From: Aromatoleum toluvorans
GTDB taxonomy: Bacteria; Pseudomonadota; Gammaproteobacteria; Burkholderiales; Rhodocyclaceae
DNA: 64,000 nucleotides
Assembly: GCF_012910905.1 (NCBI RefSeq)
Contig: NZ_WTVN01000011.1
Coordinates: 1 to 64,000 of the forward strand
Direction of reading: 5' to 3'
Shown here: positions 1-11,630 of the stretch, piece after piece
How positions within the stretch are numbered: position 1 is the first letter of the stretch
Layout of the letters: each line of letters starts with the position of its first letter
The notes under the pieces: model-generated
What the model was told of the DNA's origin: nothing
What the model saw: only the letters and a program-made list of their open reading frames with translations
The model's database searches: none
Program-made: the position numbers and the translations under genes

Positions 1-256
1 GGCGGGGGAAGAGCTCGGCGAGGGTGGCCGAGAGCGACTGTGGCGCGAGGCCGGCGACGGGGAGGTCGTAGGGGGCGGGGCGCTGCGGGGCGTTCGTGAT
101 GACGCCGGCGAGCGCGAGGGTGACGATGTCGTTGGGGTTGCGGGCGGCGGCGATGAGGTCGGGGTAGGTCGGGGCGGAACTGGCCGTGGCCCGACGCAGC
201 CGGGCGACCGCAGCGAGGGCGCCGTGTGGGAGCAGAGTGCAGGCGACGGCTGGCAT
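1..256 (-). CDS. nifQ: NifQ-like protein, N-terminal part (cut by window edge)
   Basis: Reading leftward from an ATG at 256 gives an open frame of 85 codons that runs off the window. The predicted start is MPAVACTLLPHG, and the last visible residues (LAPQSLSATLAELFPR) resemble the NifQ segment in which a regulatory-looking helix precedes the FP residues. NifQ supplies molybdenum for FeMo-cofactor synthesis. Its cysteine-rich C-terminal metal site would lie beyond the left edge and cannot be checked. The gene is the last visible one of the nifH unit, 14 bp after the [2Fe-2S] ferredoxin gene, which fits nifQ positions in other diazotrophs. The family call is moderate because only the less conserved N-terminal half is present. 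Confidence 0.6.
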   Translation of the reverse strand, partial: MPAVACTLLPHGALAAVARLRRATASSAPTYPDLIAAARNPNDIVTLALAGVITNAPQRPAPYDLPVAGLAPQSLSATLAELFPR

Positions 257-270
257 GGCGACGTCCTCGC

Positions 271-567
271 CTAGACGAAGCTCAGCAGCTCGACCGCGAC
301 GTCGGCGTCGCCGATGACGGCCTGACAGGCGAGCCGCGATTTGGAGCCGACGCCGACGATGCTATCGAGCTTTTCGTTCTCGTCGCGCTGGATCTTGGAG
401 AGCGTCTTGCGGCCGTCCTGCACGAAGAGGTGACAGGACCCGCACTGGGCCTTGCCGTCGCACTTGTGGCCGACGTTTTCGCCGGCGGCGAGCAGGGCTT
501 GCAGCAGGGTGGTGCCGGCGGTGACGGCTACGGTCTTGCCGGCGGGCTGGATGGTCAGGGTGGGCAT
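271..567 (-). CDS. [2Fe-2S] ferredoxin, nif-associated
   Basis: A 98-residue protein with cysteines at 36, 42, 45 and 81, giving the C-X5-C-X2-C-X35-C spacing of adrenodoxin-like [2Fe-2S] ferredoxins. It probably donates electrons to nitrogenase or to cofactor assembly, or plays a protective role like the Shethna protein; the sequence does not decide between these. The frame is open upstream to 684, but the start at 567 (MPTLTIQP) begins the conserved beta-strand and lies outside the preceding ferredoxin gene. It sits between fdxB and nifQ in the leftward nif unit, so NifA/sigma-54 control from the nifH promoter is inferred. Confidence 0.88.
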   Translation of the reverse strand: MPTLTIQPAGKTVAVTAGTTLLQALLAAGENVGHKCDGKAQCGSCHLFVQDGRKTLSKIQRDENEKLDSIVGVGSKSRLACQAVIGDADVAVELLSFV

Positions 568-617
568 AGTGTGCGTTCTCTCTTGTCCGACTGTTTCTGT
601 TGGGGTTGGGGGTTCGC

Positions 618-920
618 TTACGCCGTCTGGGCGGCGCTGTGCGTGTAGCACTTCTTCGGGCAGATCTTCATGCAGGCCTCGCAACCGACGCAGTTCTCGG
701 GGTTGGCGATGGTCATGACTTTCTTTTCGTATTCGTCGTCCTCATCGTCGCCGACGGCGACGCGTTCGCCTTCGTCATCGAGACCGACGAGCTGCAGCAC
801 GTCGCGGCCGCAGACCTTGAAGCAGCGGCCGCAGCCGATGCACTTTTCCTCGTTGATGGACTCGGCGAACTTCGGCGTCCATGCGCGGCCCGAGGGCAGG
901 GTGATCGTGAAGTCGGCCAT
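618..920 (-). CDS. fdxB: Ferredoxin III, 4Fe-4S type, nif-specific (FdxB)
   Basis: A 100-residue ferredoxin with two cluster motifs, [12 protein letters not shown] near residue 27 and [12 protein letters not shown] near residue 76. They are separated by an acidic insert rich in Asp and Glu (about residues 48-65), typical of the nif-specific ferredoxin III family. It is expected to be a cytoplasmic low-potential electron carrier for nitrogenase or FeMo-co biosynthesis. It starts 4 bp after the stop of the Rop-like gene, so the two are very likely translationally coupled. Its place after nifX, DUF269 and the Rop-like gene is the usual order in proteobacterial nif loci. Confidence 0.93.
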   Translation of the reverse strand: MADFTITLPSGRAWTPKFAESINEEKCIGCGRCFKVCGRDVLQLVGLDDEGERVAVGDDEDDEYEKKVMTIANPENCVGCEACMKICPKKCYTHSAAQTA

Positions 921-924
921 GGCG

Positions 925-1128
925 TCAGCCTCCGAGTTCGGCGATGCGGGCGCGCAGCGCGGCGAGTTCGTCGAAGGCCTGGTAGGCCTTGGCGGCGATT
1001 TCGGGGATCTTCTCCCAGCCGATCGGCAGTTCCTCGGAGAGGTCGTGCAGTTCCATCTTGAGGTTCATCGCACGGGCCGAGAGTTTCCTGACCCGGGTCT
1101 TGAGGTCGTCGAGGGTTTCGGTTTCCAT
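925..1128 (-). CDS. Rop-like / CCE_0567-family nif-associated small protein
   Basis: A 67-residue, strongly helical protein ([20 protein letters not shown] at the start) with the conserved tail region containing GWEKIP and AYQAF. This matches the small CCE_0567/Rop-like family (formerly DUF683) found beside the DUF269 gene in nif clusters. Family members form helical-hairpin dimers and at least one binds metal; the exact role in nitrogen fixation is not established. A good ribosome-binding site (AGGAG) precedes the ATG. It lies 16 bp from the DUF269 gene and 4 bp from fdxB, so all three are surely co-transcribed. Confidence 0.85.
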   Translation of the reverse strand: METETLDDLKTRVRKLSARAMNLKMELHDLSEELPIGWEKIPEIAAKAYQAFDELAALRARIAELGG

Positions 1129-1144
1129 GTGCTTCTCCTGTCCC

Positions 1145-1621
1145 TTAGCCGTAGTTCGCGACGTCGGGGAACTTGGCGATCATCTCGACGCCGGCTTCGA
1201 CCCATTTCGTGCCTTCGGCAGCGAGCTTTTCCAGCGACTCGAAGCCGAAGCGGTGGATGTCGCGCAGGTAGCGGTTGACGACGATCAGGCGCCCCGCGGC
1301 GAGGGTGAGCTGGCCGAAGCCTTCGTGGCTCATCTTCATCATCGGCCTGACCATGATCCCGGTGCGCCGCTCGATCGCGAGGCCGACGGCGTTGTAGAAG
1401 AGCTCGAGCCGCCACAGCGTCTCGGGGTCGGGGTCGCCGATGATGGGGATCTCGCGGCGCTGTTCCTTGGTGACGAGGTAGGGCGCGAGCAGCGCCTCGT
1501 CGCGCTTGCCGTCCCAGCTGCCGTGGGTGTCCTGGGCGCGCCACTGCTTGACGAGCTCGACGACGAACTCGTTCTGCATCGGGTCGATCGCGACCGCCGT
1601 TGCTGCTGCCGTTTCAGCCAT
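1145..1621 (-). CDS. NifX-associated nitrogen fixation protein (DUF269)
   Basis: A 158-residue protein with the hallmarks of the DUF269 family: an N-terminal helix with [13 protein letters not shown], a central segment [20 protein letters not shown], and [17 protein letters not shown]. The family occurs almost only in nif operons directly after nifX. A part in FeMo-co assembly or transfer is presumed from context, not demonstrated by sequence. The start codon overlaps the last 8 bases of nifX (ATGGCTGA), which implies translational coupling to NifX. Confidence 0.92.
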   Translation of the reverse strand: MAETAAATAVAIDPMQNEFVVELVKQWRAQDTHGSWDGKRDEALLAPYLVTKEQRREIPIIGDPDPETLWRLELFYNAVGLAIERRTGIMVRPMMKMSHEGFGQLTLAAGRLIVVNRYLRDIHRFGFESLEKLAAEGTKWVEAGVEMIAKFPDVANYG

Positions 1622-2024
1622 GTTCCACCTCGTCTTCGAAATCGAATTCGCGTTCCTCTCCCTTCATCAGCGCCTTGCGCAGCCACGGCGGCGGGGTGCC
1701 GGCGAGCGTGGCCTGCAGCTTGTCGAGGATGTCCATGATCGGTTCCGGCTGCGGCACCTTGACGGGATGGATCTTGTTGGCGACGACGCGCGCGGCGCCC
1801 GAGCCGCCGATCGCGGCGACGTAGAGGATCGCGCAGTCGCGGATCGCGTCGAGCTTGGGCGCGAGCTTGTCCTCGTTGCCGTCTTCCTGCAGGTCGCCGT
1901 CGAAGACGAAGGTCTCGACGAAGTCGTAGCCGTCGGGGCGGACGTCGTACACGGCGATGTTCTTGGCCCAGCCGAAGTGGGCATCGACCCTTTGCAGGTC
2001 CTGGGTCGTGAAGGCGACTTTCAT
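1614..2024 (-). CDS. nifX: NifX, FeMo-cofactor / NifB-co binding carrier
   Basis: A 136-residue protein of the NifX/NafY dinitrogenase-cofactor family. It begins [20 protein letters not shown], where the DAHFG motif carries the His implicated in cofactor binding, and it includes the family's [16 protein letters not shown] strand. NifX binds NifB-co and VK-cluster precursors and passes them on NifEN during FeMo-co synthesis. The frame is open for 12 codons more, but the ATG at 2024 has AGGAG just upstream and starts the conserved domain. It follows nifN by 25 bp and overlaps the DUF269 gene by 8 bp. Confidence 0.95.
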   Translation of the reverse strand: MKVAFTTQDLQRVDAHFGWAKNIAVYDVRPDGYDFVETFVFDGDLQEDGNEDKLAPKLDAIRDCAILYVAAIGGSGAARVVANKIHPVKVPQPEPIMDILDKLQATLAGTPPPWLRKALMKGEEREFDFEDEVEHG

Positions 2025-2049
2025 GGTCAGCTCCTTTCTCGTGCGGGGT

Positions 2050-3426
2050 TCAGGCGGCAAGCGTCGCGCGCTCGACCGCGCGCAGCGTCTCTTCGGGCGG
2101 CGCCCACTGCGTGGGGCCGACCTCGTGGTGTTCGTGCGCGGCGAGGAACAGGTTGCCGAGCGTGAAGATCAGCGCCTTCGTGCCGCGGTAGCCGACCGAC
2201 AGCACGTCGCCCGCGCCGAGGCGGTCGAAGAGCGGCAGGCCCGCGCGGTGGAAGGGGATGGCGAGGCGCGCGGCGGCCTGGCGGCCGTGCGAGTGGGTGA
2301 TCAGCAGGTCGCAGCCGCGCGCACCGGCTTCCAGGTCTTCGAGGTCGCCGATGATCACTTCGTCGGTCGCCAGGCGTTCGAGCAGCGGCGACGCGGTGGT
2401 CGTGACGGCGGTGTGCAGCTGCGCGCCCATCTCGGTGACGAGGCTGCCGAGCGCCCACAGCAGGTCCGGCTCGGCGCCGATCGCGATCTTCTTGCCGCCG
2501 AAGAAGAAGTGGCCGTCGAGCATCGCGTCCTGTAGCTGGCTGCGCTGGCGGCGCCATTTCTCGGGCACCGGCGTGCCGGAGAGGTCCGCGAGGTGGGCGA
2601 GGAACTGGTCCATCGCATCCAGCCCGGTGAGGCGGTCGAAGACGCGGTAGGGCACACCCGCGCGCGCTTCGAGCGCGGCGGCGGCGGGGCGCATCTGTTC
2701 GCCGATCGCCAACGTCGCAATGGAGGCGCTCAGCCGCCGCGCGTCGTCCAGCGTCGTGCCGCCTATCGTCGTCGGGCTGAAGGCGTCGGCGATGTGGCCG
2801 TCGAGCGAGCCGGAGACGTCGGGCAGGAAGATCGGCGCGAGGTCGAAGGATTTGACGATCTCGCGCACTTCCTCAATGTCGCGCGGCGTGAGGTGGCAGC
2901 CGGGCAGTACCGCGACCTGGCGCGAGCGCGCGGGGCGAATCTGGATGGGCTCAACGAGGGTCTCGATGATCGCGGTCGTGGCCTTCGCCCAGCCGTCCTG
3001 GAAGGCGCCGAGGTAGTCCGGCGTCGAGACATAGACGATCGCGGTGTCGGCGAGCTCGGGGTGGCGCTGGCGGATCAGCTTGAGGAAGCCGACGACGTCG
3101 TCGCCCTTGGTCTCGGTGAGGCCGGTCGAGCAGATCGCGATCAGGTCGGGCTTGGCGCGGGTGCGGATGTTGAGGATGGCCTTCTCGATGTTCTCCATCC
3201 CGCCCATGATCGTCGTGGCCTCGTTCATCGCGGTCGTCTGCAGCGGGATCGCCTCGCGGAAGTGGCGCACCAGCAGCACGAGGCCGAACGAGGTGCAGCC
3301 CTGCGAGCCGTGCATCACGGGCATGCAGCGGTTCATGCCGAGGAAGGCGTAGCTCGCGCCGAGCGGCTGGCTCATCTTGAGCGGATTGACCGCGCAGGCT
3401 TTCTTGGGAACGGTGACCTTAGCCAT
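2050..3426 (-). CDS. nifN: NifN, nitrogenase cofactor scaffold beta subunit
   Basis: A 458-residue homologue of NifK that pairs with NifE to form the NifEN scaffold, where the NifB cluster is matured to FeMo-co. The N-terminus includes [18 protein letters not shown] and the cysteine motif [12 protein letters not shown] typical of NifN. Full length for the family. Its start overlaps the 3' end of nifE by 8 bases (ATGGCTAA), so NifE and NifN are likely translated in a coupled 1:1 manner. The unit continues into nifX, 25 bp downstream. Confidence 0.97.
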   Translation of the reverse strand: MAKVTVPKKACAVNPLKMSQPLGASYAFLGMNRCMPVMHGSQGCTSFGLVLLVRHFREAIPLQTTAMNEATTIMGGMENIEKAILNIRTRAKPDLIAICSTGLTETKGDDVVGFLKLIRQRHPELADTAIVYVSTPDYLGAFQDGWAKATTAIIETLVEPIQIRPARSRQVAVLPGCHLTPRDIEEVREIVKSFDLAPIFLPDVSGSLDGHIADAFSPTTIGGTTLDDARRLSASIATLAIGEQMRPAAAALEARAGVPYRVFDRLTGLDAMDQFLAHLADLSGTPVPEKWRRQRSQLQDAMLDGHFFFGGKKIAIGAEPDLLWALGSLVTEMGAQLHTAVTTTASPLLERLATDEVIIGDLEDLEAGARGCDLLITHSHGRQAAARLAIPFHRAGLPLFDRLGAGDVLSVGYRGTKALIFTLGNLFLAAHEHHEVGPTQWAPPEETLRAVERATLAA

Positions 3427-4837
3427 GGGCCACCTCCACTGCCGCGGCTTCGTCCAGCTCCCAGGGGGCAGCCTTGCGCACCTGCTCCCACACCGGGTTG
3501 TAGAGCGTCTTGTCGATCTCCTCGACGAGCTTGACCATGCCTTCGTAGCCGGCGTAGGCGTGGTGGCGTTCCTGGTTGATGTCGAGCCAGGGCATCTTGG
3601 CCTTCAGCGCGACGAACTGCGAACGCCCGCCCGAGAGCATGATGTCGGCGCGCGCTTCCTTGAGCATCGCGTACATCTCGCGCGGGCTCATGTCGTCGAT
3701 CATGTGCGCCTCGTCACCCATGATCTCCTTGATCTTTTCCTTGTCTTCCCGGGTCGATTTCTTGACGCTGGTGCCGACGATCTCGATGCCGACTTCCTGC
3801 AGCGCCGCGACGACCGACCAGGACTTCACGCCGCCGGTGATCAGCAGCACGCGCTTGCCCGCGAGGCGCGCCTTGTACGGTTCGAGCCGCGCCCACGCGC
3901 GGGCTTCCTCGGCGGCGATCAGCGCTTCGGTGCGCGCCATCAGGTCCTCGGGCGCGCCCCGCCGGATCAGCAGGCGCGCGATCTCGCGCAGCGAGTCGGA
4001 GATGTCGCCGATGCCGTAGAAGGAGCCCTCGAAGTAGGGGATGGCATAGCGCTCTTCCATCTTGCGCGCGACGTTGATCATCGCCTTCGAGCACACCATC
4101 ATCGCGGCCTTGGCGCGGTGCGAGTACGCGACTTCCCTGTAGCGCGCGTCGCCGCTGATGCACGACAGCACGCGCACGCCCATCGCGTCGAGCAGCGGCT
4201 TCACCTGCCACAGCTCGCCCGACAGGTTGTACTCGCCGATGATGTTGATGTCGTAGGGGGTGGTGTAGTCGGGCTCTTCGGTGCCGATCACGTAGTCGAG
4301 CAGCGCCTCGGCGCCGAGCTTGTTGCCGAGGTTCTTCACGCCGGCGAAGCCGGGGGCATTGACCGGGATCACCGGCTTGCCGAACTTGGCGGTCGCGGCC
4401 TTGCACACGGCCTCGATGTCGTCGCCGATCAGCGCGGTGACGCAGGTCTGGTACACGAAGACCGCGGGCGGATCCTGCTTGTCGATGATCTCCTTGATCG
4501 CCTTGTACAGACGCTTCTCGCCGCCGTAGATGACGTCCATCTCGTTGATGTCGGTCGTGAAGCCGGTACGGTAGGTCGTCGGGCCCGAGGACAGCGCGTG
4601 GCGGTTGTCCCACGAGTTGCCTTCGCAGGCGATCGGGCCATGCACGAGGTGGGCGACGTCGACGATCGGCTGCAGCGCGATCTTCGCGCCGTCGAAGGCA
4701 CAGCCGCCGGCCGCGGCGCCGGGCGCGAGCTGCTTGGTACAGCCCTTCTTGCGTTCCTTCTCCGATTTGCCCTGGTTCTTGTCGCAACCGGGTTCGTCGA
4801 AAACCGCCTGGATCTTCTGGTTGAGCAGGGCGCTCAT
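3419..4837 (-). CDS. nifE: NifE, nitrogenase cofactor scaffold alpha subunit
   Basis: A 472-residue NifD paralogue. Landmarks are the N-terminal cysteine-rich segment with DEPGCDKN, the [12 protein letters not shown] cysteine motif, [17 protein letters not shown], and [12 protein letters not shown]. Together with NifN it forms the alpha2beta2 scaffold on which the NifB-derived cluster gains Mo and homocitrate. It lies 84 bp downstream of nifK, and the gap contains two strong stem-loops but no sigma-54 promoter that I can see, so it is probably read through from the nifH promoter. Length is normal for the family. Confidence 0.97.
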   Translation of the reverse strand: MSALLNQKIQAVFDEPGCDKNQGKSEKERKKGCTKQLAPGAAAGGCAFDGAKIALQPIVDVAHLVHGPIACEGNSWDNRHALSSGPTTYRTGFTTDINEMDVIYGGEKRLYKAIKEIIDKQDPPAVFVYQTCVTALIGDDIEAVCKAATAKFGKPVIPVNAPGFAGVKNLGNKLGAEALLDYVIGTEEPDYTTPYDINIIGEYNLSGELWQVKPLLDAMGVRVLSCISGDARYREVAYSHRAKAAMMVCSKAMINVARKMEERYAIPYFEGSFYGIGDISDSLREIARLLIRRGAPEDLMARTEALIAAEEARAWARLEPYKARLAGKRVLLITGGVKSWSVVAALQEVGIEIVGTSVKKSTREDKEKIKEIMGDEAHMIDDMSPREMYAMLKEARADIMLSGGRSQFVALKAKMPWLDINQERHHAYAGYEGMVKLVEEIDKTLYNPVWEQVRKAAPWELDEAAAVEVAHG

Positions 4838-4875
4838 GTCGTGCCTCCGTGCGACGGGTACTGCCTGTTCTGAAG

Positions 4876-4920
4876 GCGCCGGGCGGATCGAAGCCGCCCG
4901 CCCGGCGCGTCCGCGGACGC
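4876..4920. other. Two adjacent stem-loops in the nifK-nifE gap
   Basis: The first hairpin pairs GCGCCGGGCGG (4876-4886) with CCGCCCGGCGC (4898-4908): 11 perfect base pairs with an 11-base loop. Directly beside it lies GCGTCCGCGGACGC (4907-4920), a 14-base perfect palindrome. They start right after the nifK stop codon. There is no T-tract on the transcribed strand, so I read them as mRNA 3'-end stabilisers or partial attenuators that keep nifE expression below nifHDK, rather than as a full terminator. Confidence 0.6.
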
Positions 4921-4921
4921 C

Positions 4922-6481
4922 TTACCGGATGATGTCGAAGCTGTAGTCGGTCTTCGACGGGATGTTGGTGTTGGCATCCAGCGCCTCGAAGTACTCGTCG
5001 AGGATGGACATCAGCACGTGCAGCCCGCCCTGGTAGCCCCAGATCGGCAGCCGGTGGTAGTGGTGGCGGTCGAAGATGGGGAAGCCGATGCGGATCAGCG
5101 GCGTGCCGGTGTCGCGCTCGAGGTACTTGCCGTAGGTGTTGCCGATCAGGAAGTCCACCGGCTCGGTGTTGAGCAGCGAGCGCATGTGCCACAGGTCGCG
5201 CTTGGGATAGACGTGGCAGTCGCGGCCGACCGGCGAGGCGTCGAAGAGCGCCTGCACCTTCGCGGCCCACTTGTCGTCGCCGTTGGTCGACAGCACGTGG
5301 GTCGGCTCGCAGCCGAGGTCCAGCAGGAACTGCGTGAGGCCCAGCATCAGGTCCGGGTCGCCGTAGAGCGCGAACTTCTTGCCGTGCAGGTGGGCCTGCG
5401 AGTCGGTGATCGCATCGACGAGCCGCCCGCGCTCCTTCTTCAGCGCTTCCGGCACCGGCTTGCCGGTGATGCGCGACAGCTCCTTGAGGAAGGTGTCGGT
5501 GCCGGTGACGCCGATCGGCGAGTTCAGCGCGACGACTTCCTGGCCCTTGTCGGCGATGTACTTGGCGGTCTTCTCGGCGCTGTACTCCTGGTAGATGAAG
5601 GTCGCCCTGGCGTTGAGCGCGGCTGCCGCCTCTTCCTTGGTCGTGCCGCCGTCGTACATGCGGAATTCGCCGTCGGTGGGGGTATCCCAGGCGTCGGACG
5701 GATCGCACAGGAAGGTCGTCTCGACGCCCATCATCGAGAACAGGCGCTTCATCTCCTTCATGTTGCCGACGACGTAGCCGTCGAAGCCACCGATGAAGTT
5801 CACCGTCTCGTTCGGCACGCGCTCGAGCTTCGGCGCGGTGCCGGCCTTGCCGTCCCAGAAGTGCTGCAGGATGCCCTTGAGCGCGTTGTCGTAGCCGGTG
5901 ACGTGGCTGCCGACGAAGGCGGGCGTATGGGCGAAGGGCACGTCGTAGTCGGCCGGCACGCTGCCTTTCTGCTTGGCGGTCTTGATGAAGGCGTCGAGGT
6001 CGTCACCGATCACTTCGGCCATGCAGGTGGTGGAGACGGCGATCATCTCCGGCTTGTACAGGCTCAGCGTATTGGCGAGGCCATCGACCATGTTGTTGAG
6101 GCCGCCGAACACCGCCGCGTCCTCGGTCATCGACGAGGAGACGCAGGACGTCGGCTCCTTGAAGTGGCGCGAGAAGTGCGAGCGGTAGTAGGCGACACAG
6201 CCCTGCGAGCCATGCACGAAGGACAGCGTCTTGGCGAAGCCGTTGGCGACGAAGACCGCGCCGAGCGGCTGGCAGGCCTTCGCGGGGTTCACCGTCAGCG
6301 CCTCGCGCTTGAAGTTCTTCTCGCGGTAGTCCCAGGACTTGGTCCAGTCGCGGATCTCGGCGACCTTGTCGGCGGGGTGGCCGAACTCGAAGTTGGCTTT
6401 CTTGTTCTCGAACAGCGCGGTGTATTCGGGCTGGCGGAACAGCATCTCGTGGTCGATGACCTTTTCAGCGTTTTGCGGCAT
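4922..6481 (-). CDS. nifK: NifK, nitrogenase MoFe protein beta chain
   Basis: A 519-residue beta subunit of dinitrogenase. The P-cluster cysteine regions are visible: [30 protein letters not shown], and the [17 protein letters not shown] motif. The C-terminus ends in the conserved [16 protein letters not shown]-like pattern, here [17 protein letters not shown]. It forms the alpha2beta2 MoFe protein with NifD and holds the P-clusters that relay electrons from NifH to FeMo-co. It lies 38 bp after nifD and ends at the start of a strong stem-loop. Confidence 0.98.
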   Translation of the reverse strand: MPQNAEKVIDHEMLFRQPEYTALFENKKANFEFGHPADKVAEIRDWTKSWDYREKNFKREALTVNPAKACQPLGAVFVANGFAKTLSFVHGSQGCVAYYRSHFSRHFKEPTSCVSSSMTEDAAVFGGLNNMVDGLANTLSLYKPEMIAVSTTCMAEVIGDDLDAFIKTAKQKGSVPADYDVPFAHTPAFVGSHVTGYDNALKGILQHFWDGKAGTAPKLERVPNETVNFIGGFDGYVVGNMKEMKRLFSMMGVETTFLCDPSDAWDTPTDGEFRMYDGGTTKEEAAAALNARATFIYQEYSAEKTAKYIADKGQEVVALNSPIGVTGTDTFLKELSRITGKPVPEALKKERGRLVDAITDSQAHLHGKKFALYGDPDLMLGLTQFLLDLGCEPTHVLSTNGDDKWAAKVQALFDASPVGRDCHVYPKRDLWHMRSLLNTEPVDFLIGNTYGKYLERDTGTPLIRIGFPIFDRHHYHRLPIWGYQGGLHVLMSILDEYFEALDANTNIPSKTDYSFDIIR

Positions 6482-6519
6482 TTGGATTCTCCGTTAGGGT
6501 CGTGAAGGTCAGGTCGGGA

Positions 6520-7974
6520 TCAGGCTGCGAACGGGTCTTTGGCCAGATCCCACACCGGGCTGTTGATGGCCATGTCCATGTCGCGCGCGAAGATCGCGAA
6601 GCCGTCGTAGCCGTGGTAGGGGCCGGAGTAGTCCCACGAGTGCATCTGGCGGAAGGGCACGCCCATCTTCTGGAAGACGTACTTTTCCTTGATGCCGGAG
6701 CCGACCAGGTCGGGCTTGATCTTGTCGACGAACTGCTCGAACTCGAAGCCGGTGACGTCGTCGTAGATCAGCGTGCCGTCCTTCACGTAGTGCGTCGTGC
6801 GCTGGTAGTCGTCGTTGTGGCCGAACTCGTAGCCGGTGCCGACGACGTTCATGCCGAGGTCCTCGTAGGCGCCGATCACGTGGCGCGGGCGGAGCCCCCC
6901 GACGAAGAGCATCACCGTCTTGCCTTCGAGGCGCGGCTTGTACTTGGCGATCACCGCCTCGGTCAGCGCGCGGTACTTGGCGATCACCTTTTCGGTGTTC
7001 TCCTTGATCCTGTCGTCGAAGTGGCTGGCGATCTCGCGCAGGCTGGCCTCGATCTTCGACGGCCCGAAGAAGTTGTACTCGACCCAGGGCACGCCGTACT
7101 TCTCTTCCATGTGGCGCGAGATGTAGTTCATCGAGCGGTAGCAGTGCAGCACGTTGAGCTTGGCCTTGGGTGTGTTCTCCAGCTCGGCCAGCGTGCCGTC
7201 GCCCGACCACTGCGCGATCACGCGCAGGCCCATCTCCTCGAGCAGGATGCGCGAGCTCCACGCGTCGCCGCCGATGTTGTAGTCGCCGATGATCGCGACA
7301 TCGTAGGGGCTGGGCTCGAAGGCGTTCTTGTCCGGGTCGGTCTTGTCGAAGACGAAGTCGCGCACCGCGTCGTTGGCGATGTGGTGGCCGAGCGACTGCG
7401 ACACGCCGCGGAAGCCCTCGCAGCGCACCGGCACGATGGTCTTGCCGCCGTATTCCTTCGACTTCTTCTTCGACACCGCCTCGATGTCGTCGCCGATCAG
7501 GCCGATCGGGCACTCGGACTGCACGGTGATGCCCTTGTTGAGCGGGAAGAGCTCCTGGATCTCGTCCATGATCTTCTCGAGCTTCTTGTCGCCGCCGAAG
7601 ACGATGTCCTTCTCCTGGAAGTCGGAGGTGAACTGCATCGTCACGAAGGTATCGACGCCGGTCGTGCCGATGTAGTAGTTGCGGCGCGCGGCCCACGAGT
7701 ACTGGCCGCAGCCGACCGGGCCGTGCGAGATATGCACCATGTCCTTGATCGGGCCCCACACGACGCCCTTCGAGCCGGCGTAGGCGCAGCCACGGATCGT
7801 CATTACGCCGGGCAGCGACTTGATGTTCGACTTGACGTTGCAGTCGGGCTTGCCTTCCTCATGCACCGCGAGGTGCTTGGCGCGCTTCTTGGCGGTCTTC
7901 TCGGGATAGGCCTTGAGGACCTCGGAGATCAGTTCGGTGTTGCGGGCTTTGGTTTCTTCAACGGTGAGGCTCAT
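6520..7974 (-). CDS. nifD: NifD, nitrogenase MoFe protein alpha chain
   Basis: A 484-residue alpha subunit of dinitrogenase. P-cluster ligands are C63 (TIRGCAYAG), C89 ([10 protein letters not shown]) and the cysteine of [12 protein letters not shown]. FeMo-co ligands are the cysteine of [11 protein letters not shown] and the histidine of [13 protein letters not shown]. The frame is open to 7992, but the ATG at 7974 (MSLTVEE) has a GGAGAG ribosome-binding site and matches the family start. A gap of 192 bp separates it from nifH and contains stem-loops. It catalyses N2 reduction in the MoFe protein with NifK. Confidence 0.98.
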   Translation of the reverse strand: MSLTVEETKARNTELISEVLKAYPEKTAKKRAKHLAVHEEGKPDCNVKSNIKSLPGVMTIRGCAYAGSKGVVWGPIKDMVHISHGPVGCGQYSWAARRNYYIGTTGVDTFVTMQFTSDFQEKDIVFGGDKKLEKIMDEIQELFPLNKGITVQSECPIGLIGDDIEAVSKKKSKEYGGKTIVPVRCEGFRGVSQSLGHHIANDAVRDFVFDKTDPDKNAFEPSPYDVAIIGDYNIGGDAWSSRILLEEMGLRVIAQWSGDGTLAELENTPKAKLNVLHCYRSMNYISRHMEEKYGVPWVEYNFFGPSKIEASLREIASHFDDRIKENTEKVIAKYRALTEAVIAKYKPRLEGKTVMLFVGGLRPRHVIGAYEDLGMNVVGTGYEFGHNDDYQRTTHYVKDGTLIYDDVTGFEFEQFVDKIKPDLVGSGIKEKYVFQKMGVPFRQMHSWDYSGPYHGYDGFAIFARDMDMAINSPVWDLAKDPFAA

Positions 7975-8108
7975 GGCGCTCTCTCCATTCACGGTTCAAA
8001 TCATCGAAACTGCGCGTCAATCCGGCAGCTCCCGGCCTGCGAGAGCTCTGCGCAAAGCGCGGACCGGCGGGGCGGGCGATCGGCCACCCTGGCCGCGCCA
8101 CACTTTCG

Positions 8109-8154
8109 GCGGAGGTCTCCGCGGCGCGTCCGGCCCGGGGAGGCGGCCGGACGC
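8109..8154. other. Paired stem-loops in the nifH-nifD gap
   Basis: Reading along the plus strand, GCGGAG/CTCCGC (8109-8122) forms a 6-bp stem with a 2-base loop, and GCGTCCGGCC (8126-8135) pairs perfectly with GGCCGGACGC (8145-8154). The larger stem begins 13 bases after the nifH stop codon. No U-tract follows on the nif transcript. Stem-loops at this position are known in other diazotrophs to protect the nifH message and to give more NifH than NifDK; that role here is inferred. The rest of the 192-bp gap shows only the nifD ribosome-binding site. Confidence 0.65.
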
Positions 8155-8166
8155 ACGCGCCGGCGC

Positions 8167-9096
<930 letters not shown>

Positions 9097-9193
9097 TTAC
9101 CGTTGCATGCATCCGGTATTGGCCGCTCCGAAACTCTTATAGGTCTTCGTCTCAGTTGCGCGTTCGGCGAGACATCACGGTGCAAGCCTCTTC

Positions 9194-9209
9194 AGCAACC
9201 CTTGTGCCA
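9194..9209 (-). promoter_or_regulatory. Sigma-54 promoter of nifHDK
   Basis: On the minus strand the sequence reads TGGCAC-AAGGG-TTGCT, an essentially perfect -24/-12 element with GG and GC ten bases apart. The predicted start lies near 9183. I scanned 9210-9480 for the NifA site TGT-N10-ACA and found no exact copy; the best is TGT-N10-TGA at 9232-9247, too close to the promoter. The rest of the 426-bp region between nifH and the divergent receiver gene holds an AT-richer stretch (9218-9250) that could be an IHF site, with no clear consensus. Confidence 0.88.
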
Positions 9210-9474
9210 GTGCGGGAAAATTTTCATAACTTGTTGAGATGTAATGAGAAATCGCGGATCACGGGGTTGCGTGCGGCGCCGCTCGCGCGATTTACAAACC
9301 GGACAAAGGCCACAGACCGGTGTGCGGAACGACGAGCCGCGTCCGGCGCAGGGGAGGGCGTCGCGAGCCGTTGCGGCGCGCCGGCGCTGGCATCGGGGGC
9401 GACCGCTTCACCGCCCCGGCGGCCGGAATGCGCCTTGCTTGAAGTCGTGCAGACCAACACGCGGGAGCGCAATC

Positions 9475-9900
9475 ATGCAGATCGGTGTGGAATCCGGCAG
9501 GGCAGTGGAGAACAAGCGCATCTTCGTCATCGACGACGATGAGGTCAGCGGCATCGCGCTGCAGTTCATGCTCGCCGACGAGAACGAGACCCATGTGTTC
9601 GGGGAACTGGACGCGGCCCTCGACAAGGCGAGCGCCTGGCCGCCGCAGCTGATCCTGCTCGGGCACGGCCTGTGCCGCGGCGGGGAGGCGGCGCTGATCG
9701 CGCGCATCAGGGCGCATCTCGCCGGCGTGAAGATCGTGCTCGTGTGCGACGCCGGCAGCGCGCCCGAGCTCGCGACGCTGCGCGGCTTCGGTGCCGACGG
9801 CCTGCTCACGCGGCCGCTGGAGCTGGCGACGGTAAGGCGTAAAGTGGACGCCCAGCTCGGGCGGCGCACGCCGCTCGGCATCCCCCTCGTCGTCCGTTGA
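9475..9900 (+). CDS. Degenerate response-regulator receiver-domain protein
   Basis: A 141-residue, single-domain receiver fold. The acidic pocket is present (FVIDDDEVSG near residue 16), but the position of the phospho-accepting aspartate reads LILLGHGLC, with Gly where Asp is expected. The C-terminal lysine site is also changed, with LLTRPLEL where LxKP is usual. It is therefore unlikely to be phosphorylated in the normal way and may act as a protein-protein adaptor. No output domain follows. A GGGAG ribosome-binding site precedes the ATG. It is divergent to nifH and 10 bp upstream of a truncated globin gene, which suggests a nif-linked two-gene unit. Confidence 0.75.
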   Translation: MQIGVESGRAVENKRIFVIDDDEVSGIALQFMLADENETHVFGELDAALDKASAWPPQLILLGHGLCRGGEAALIARIRAHLAGVKIVLVCDAGSAPELATLRGFGADGLLTRPLELATVRRKVDAQLGRRTPLGIPLVVR

Positions 9901-9910
9901 GGAAGTCCCG

Positions 9911-10318
9911 ATGCACCCCCCTTTTCCGAAAATCGTCGCGCACGCGAACCCGCACTACGCCAGGCTCGGTGGCGAGGCCGCCGTGCGCCGGCTGGTCGAG
10001 CGCTTCTACGCGCTGATGTGCGAGCTGCCCGAAGCGGCGGCGATCCGCGCGATGCACCCGCAGGACCTGAGGCACGCGAAGGAAAAGCTGTTCATGTTCC
10101 TGTCCGGCTGGCTGGGCGGGCCGCCGCTGTACGCCGAGCGCCACGGCCCGCCGCGCCTGGGGCGCGCGCACGCCGGTTTCGGCATCGACCGCGCCGCGCG
10201 CGACGCGTGGATGCTGTGCATGACGCGCACGCTCGAGGAACAGGTGCCCGACGCCGAGCTGCGCGCGCAGCTGCTGGCGGCCTTCGCGAAAGTGGCGGAT
10301 TCGATCGTCCGCCACTGA
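9911..10318 (+). CDS. Group II truncated hemoglobin
   Basis: A 135-residue 2-over-2 globin. Visible features are FYALM at helix B, the SGWLGGPPLY segment, the proximal histidine H87 in RAHAGF, and W100 (RDAWML), the G8 tryptophan diagnostic of group II (TrHbO-like) globins. Likely roles are O2 or NO binding or detoxification. Its place between the nifH and nifB units suggests protecting or supplying O2 to respiring, N2-fixing cells; this is inference. It follows the degenerate receiver gene by 10 bp and converges with clpX. Confidence 0.9.
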   Translation: MHPPFPKIVAHANPHYARLGGEAAVRRLVERFYALMCELPEAAAIRAMHPQDLRHAKEKLFMFLSGWLGGPPLYAERHGPPRLGRAHAGFGIDRAARDAWMLCMTRTLEEQVPDAELRAQLLAAFAKVADSIVRH

Positions 10319-10328
10319 GCGCGGGCGC

Positions 10329-11615
<1,287 letters not shown>

Positions 11616-11630
11616 GGCGTGGTCCTCCTG

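Noticed and set aside
9232-9247. TGT-N10-TGA as a NifA site for nifH
   Set aside because: One half does not match and it lies only about 25 bp from the -24 element, too close for a usual enhancer site.
9424-9440. Possible sigma-54 promoter for the degenerate receiver gene (GG-N10-GC at 9425-9438)
   Set aside because: The -24 half matches only GG (CGGAAT for TGGCAC); too weak to annotate, although the TTGC half and spacing are right.
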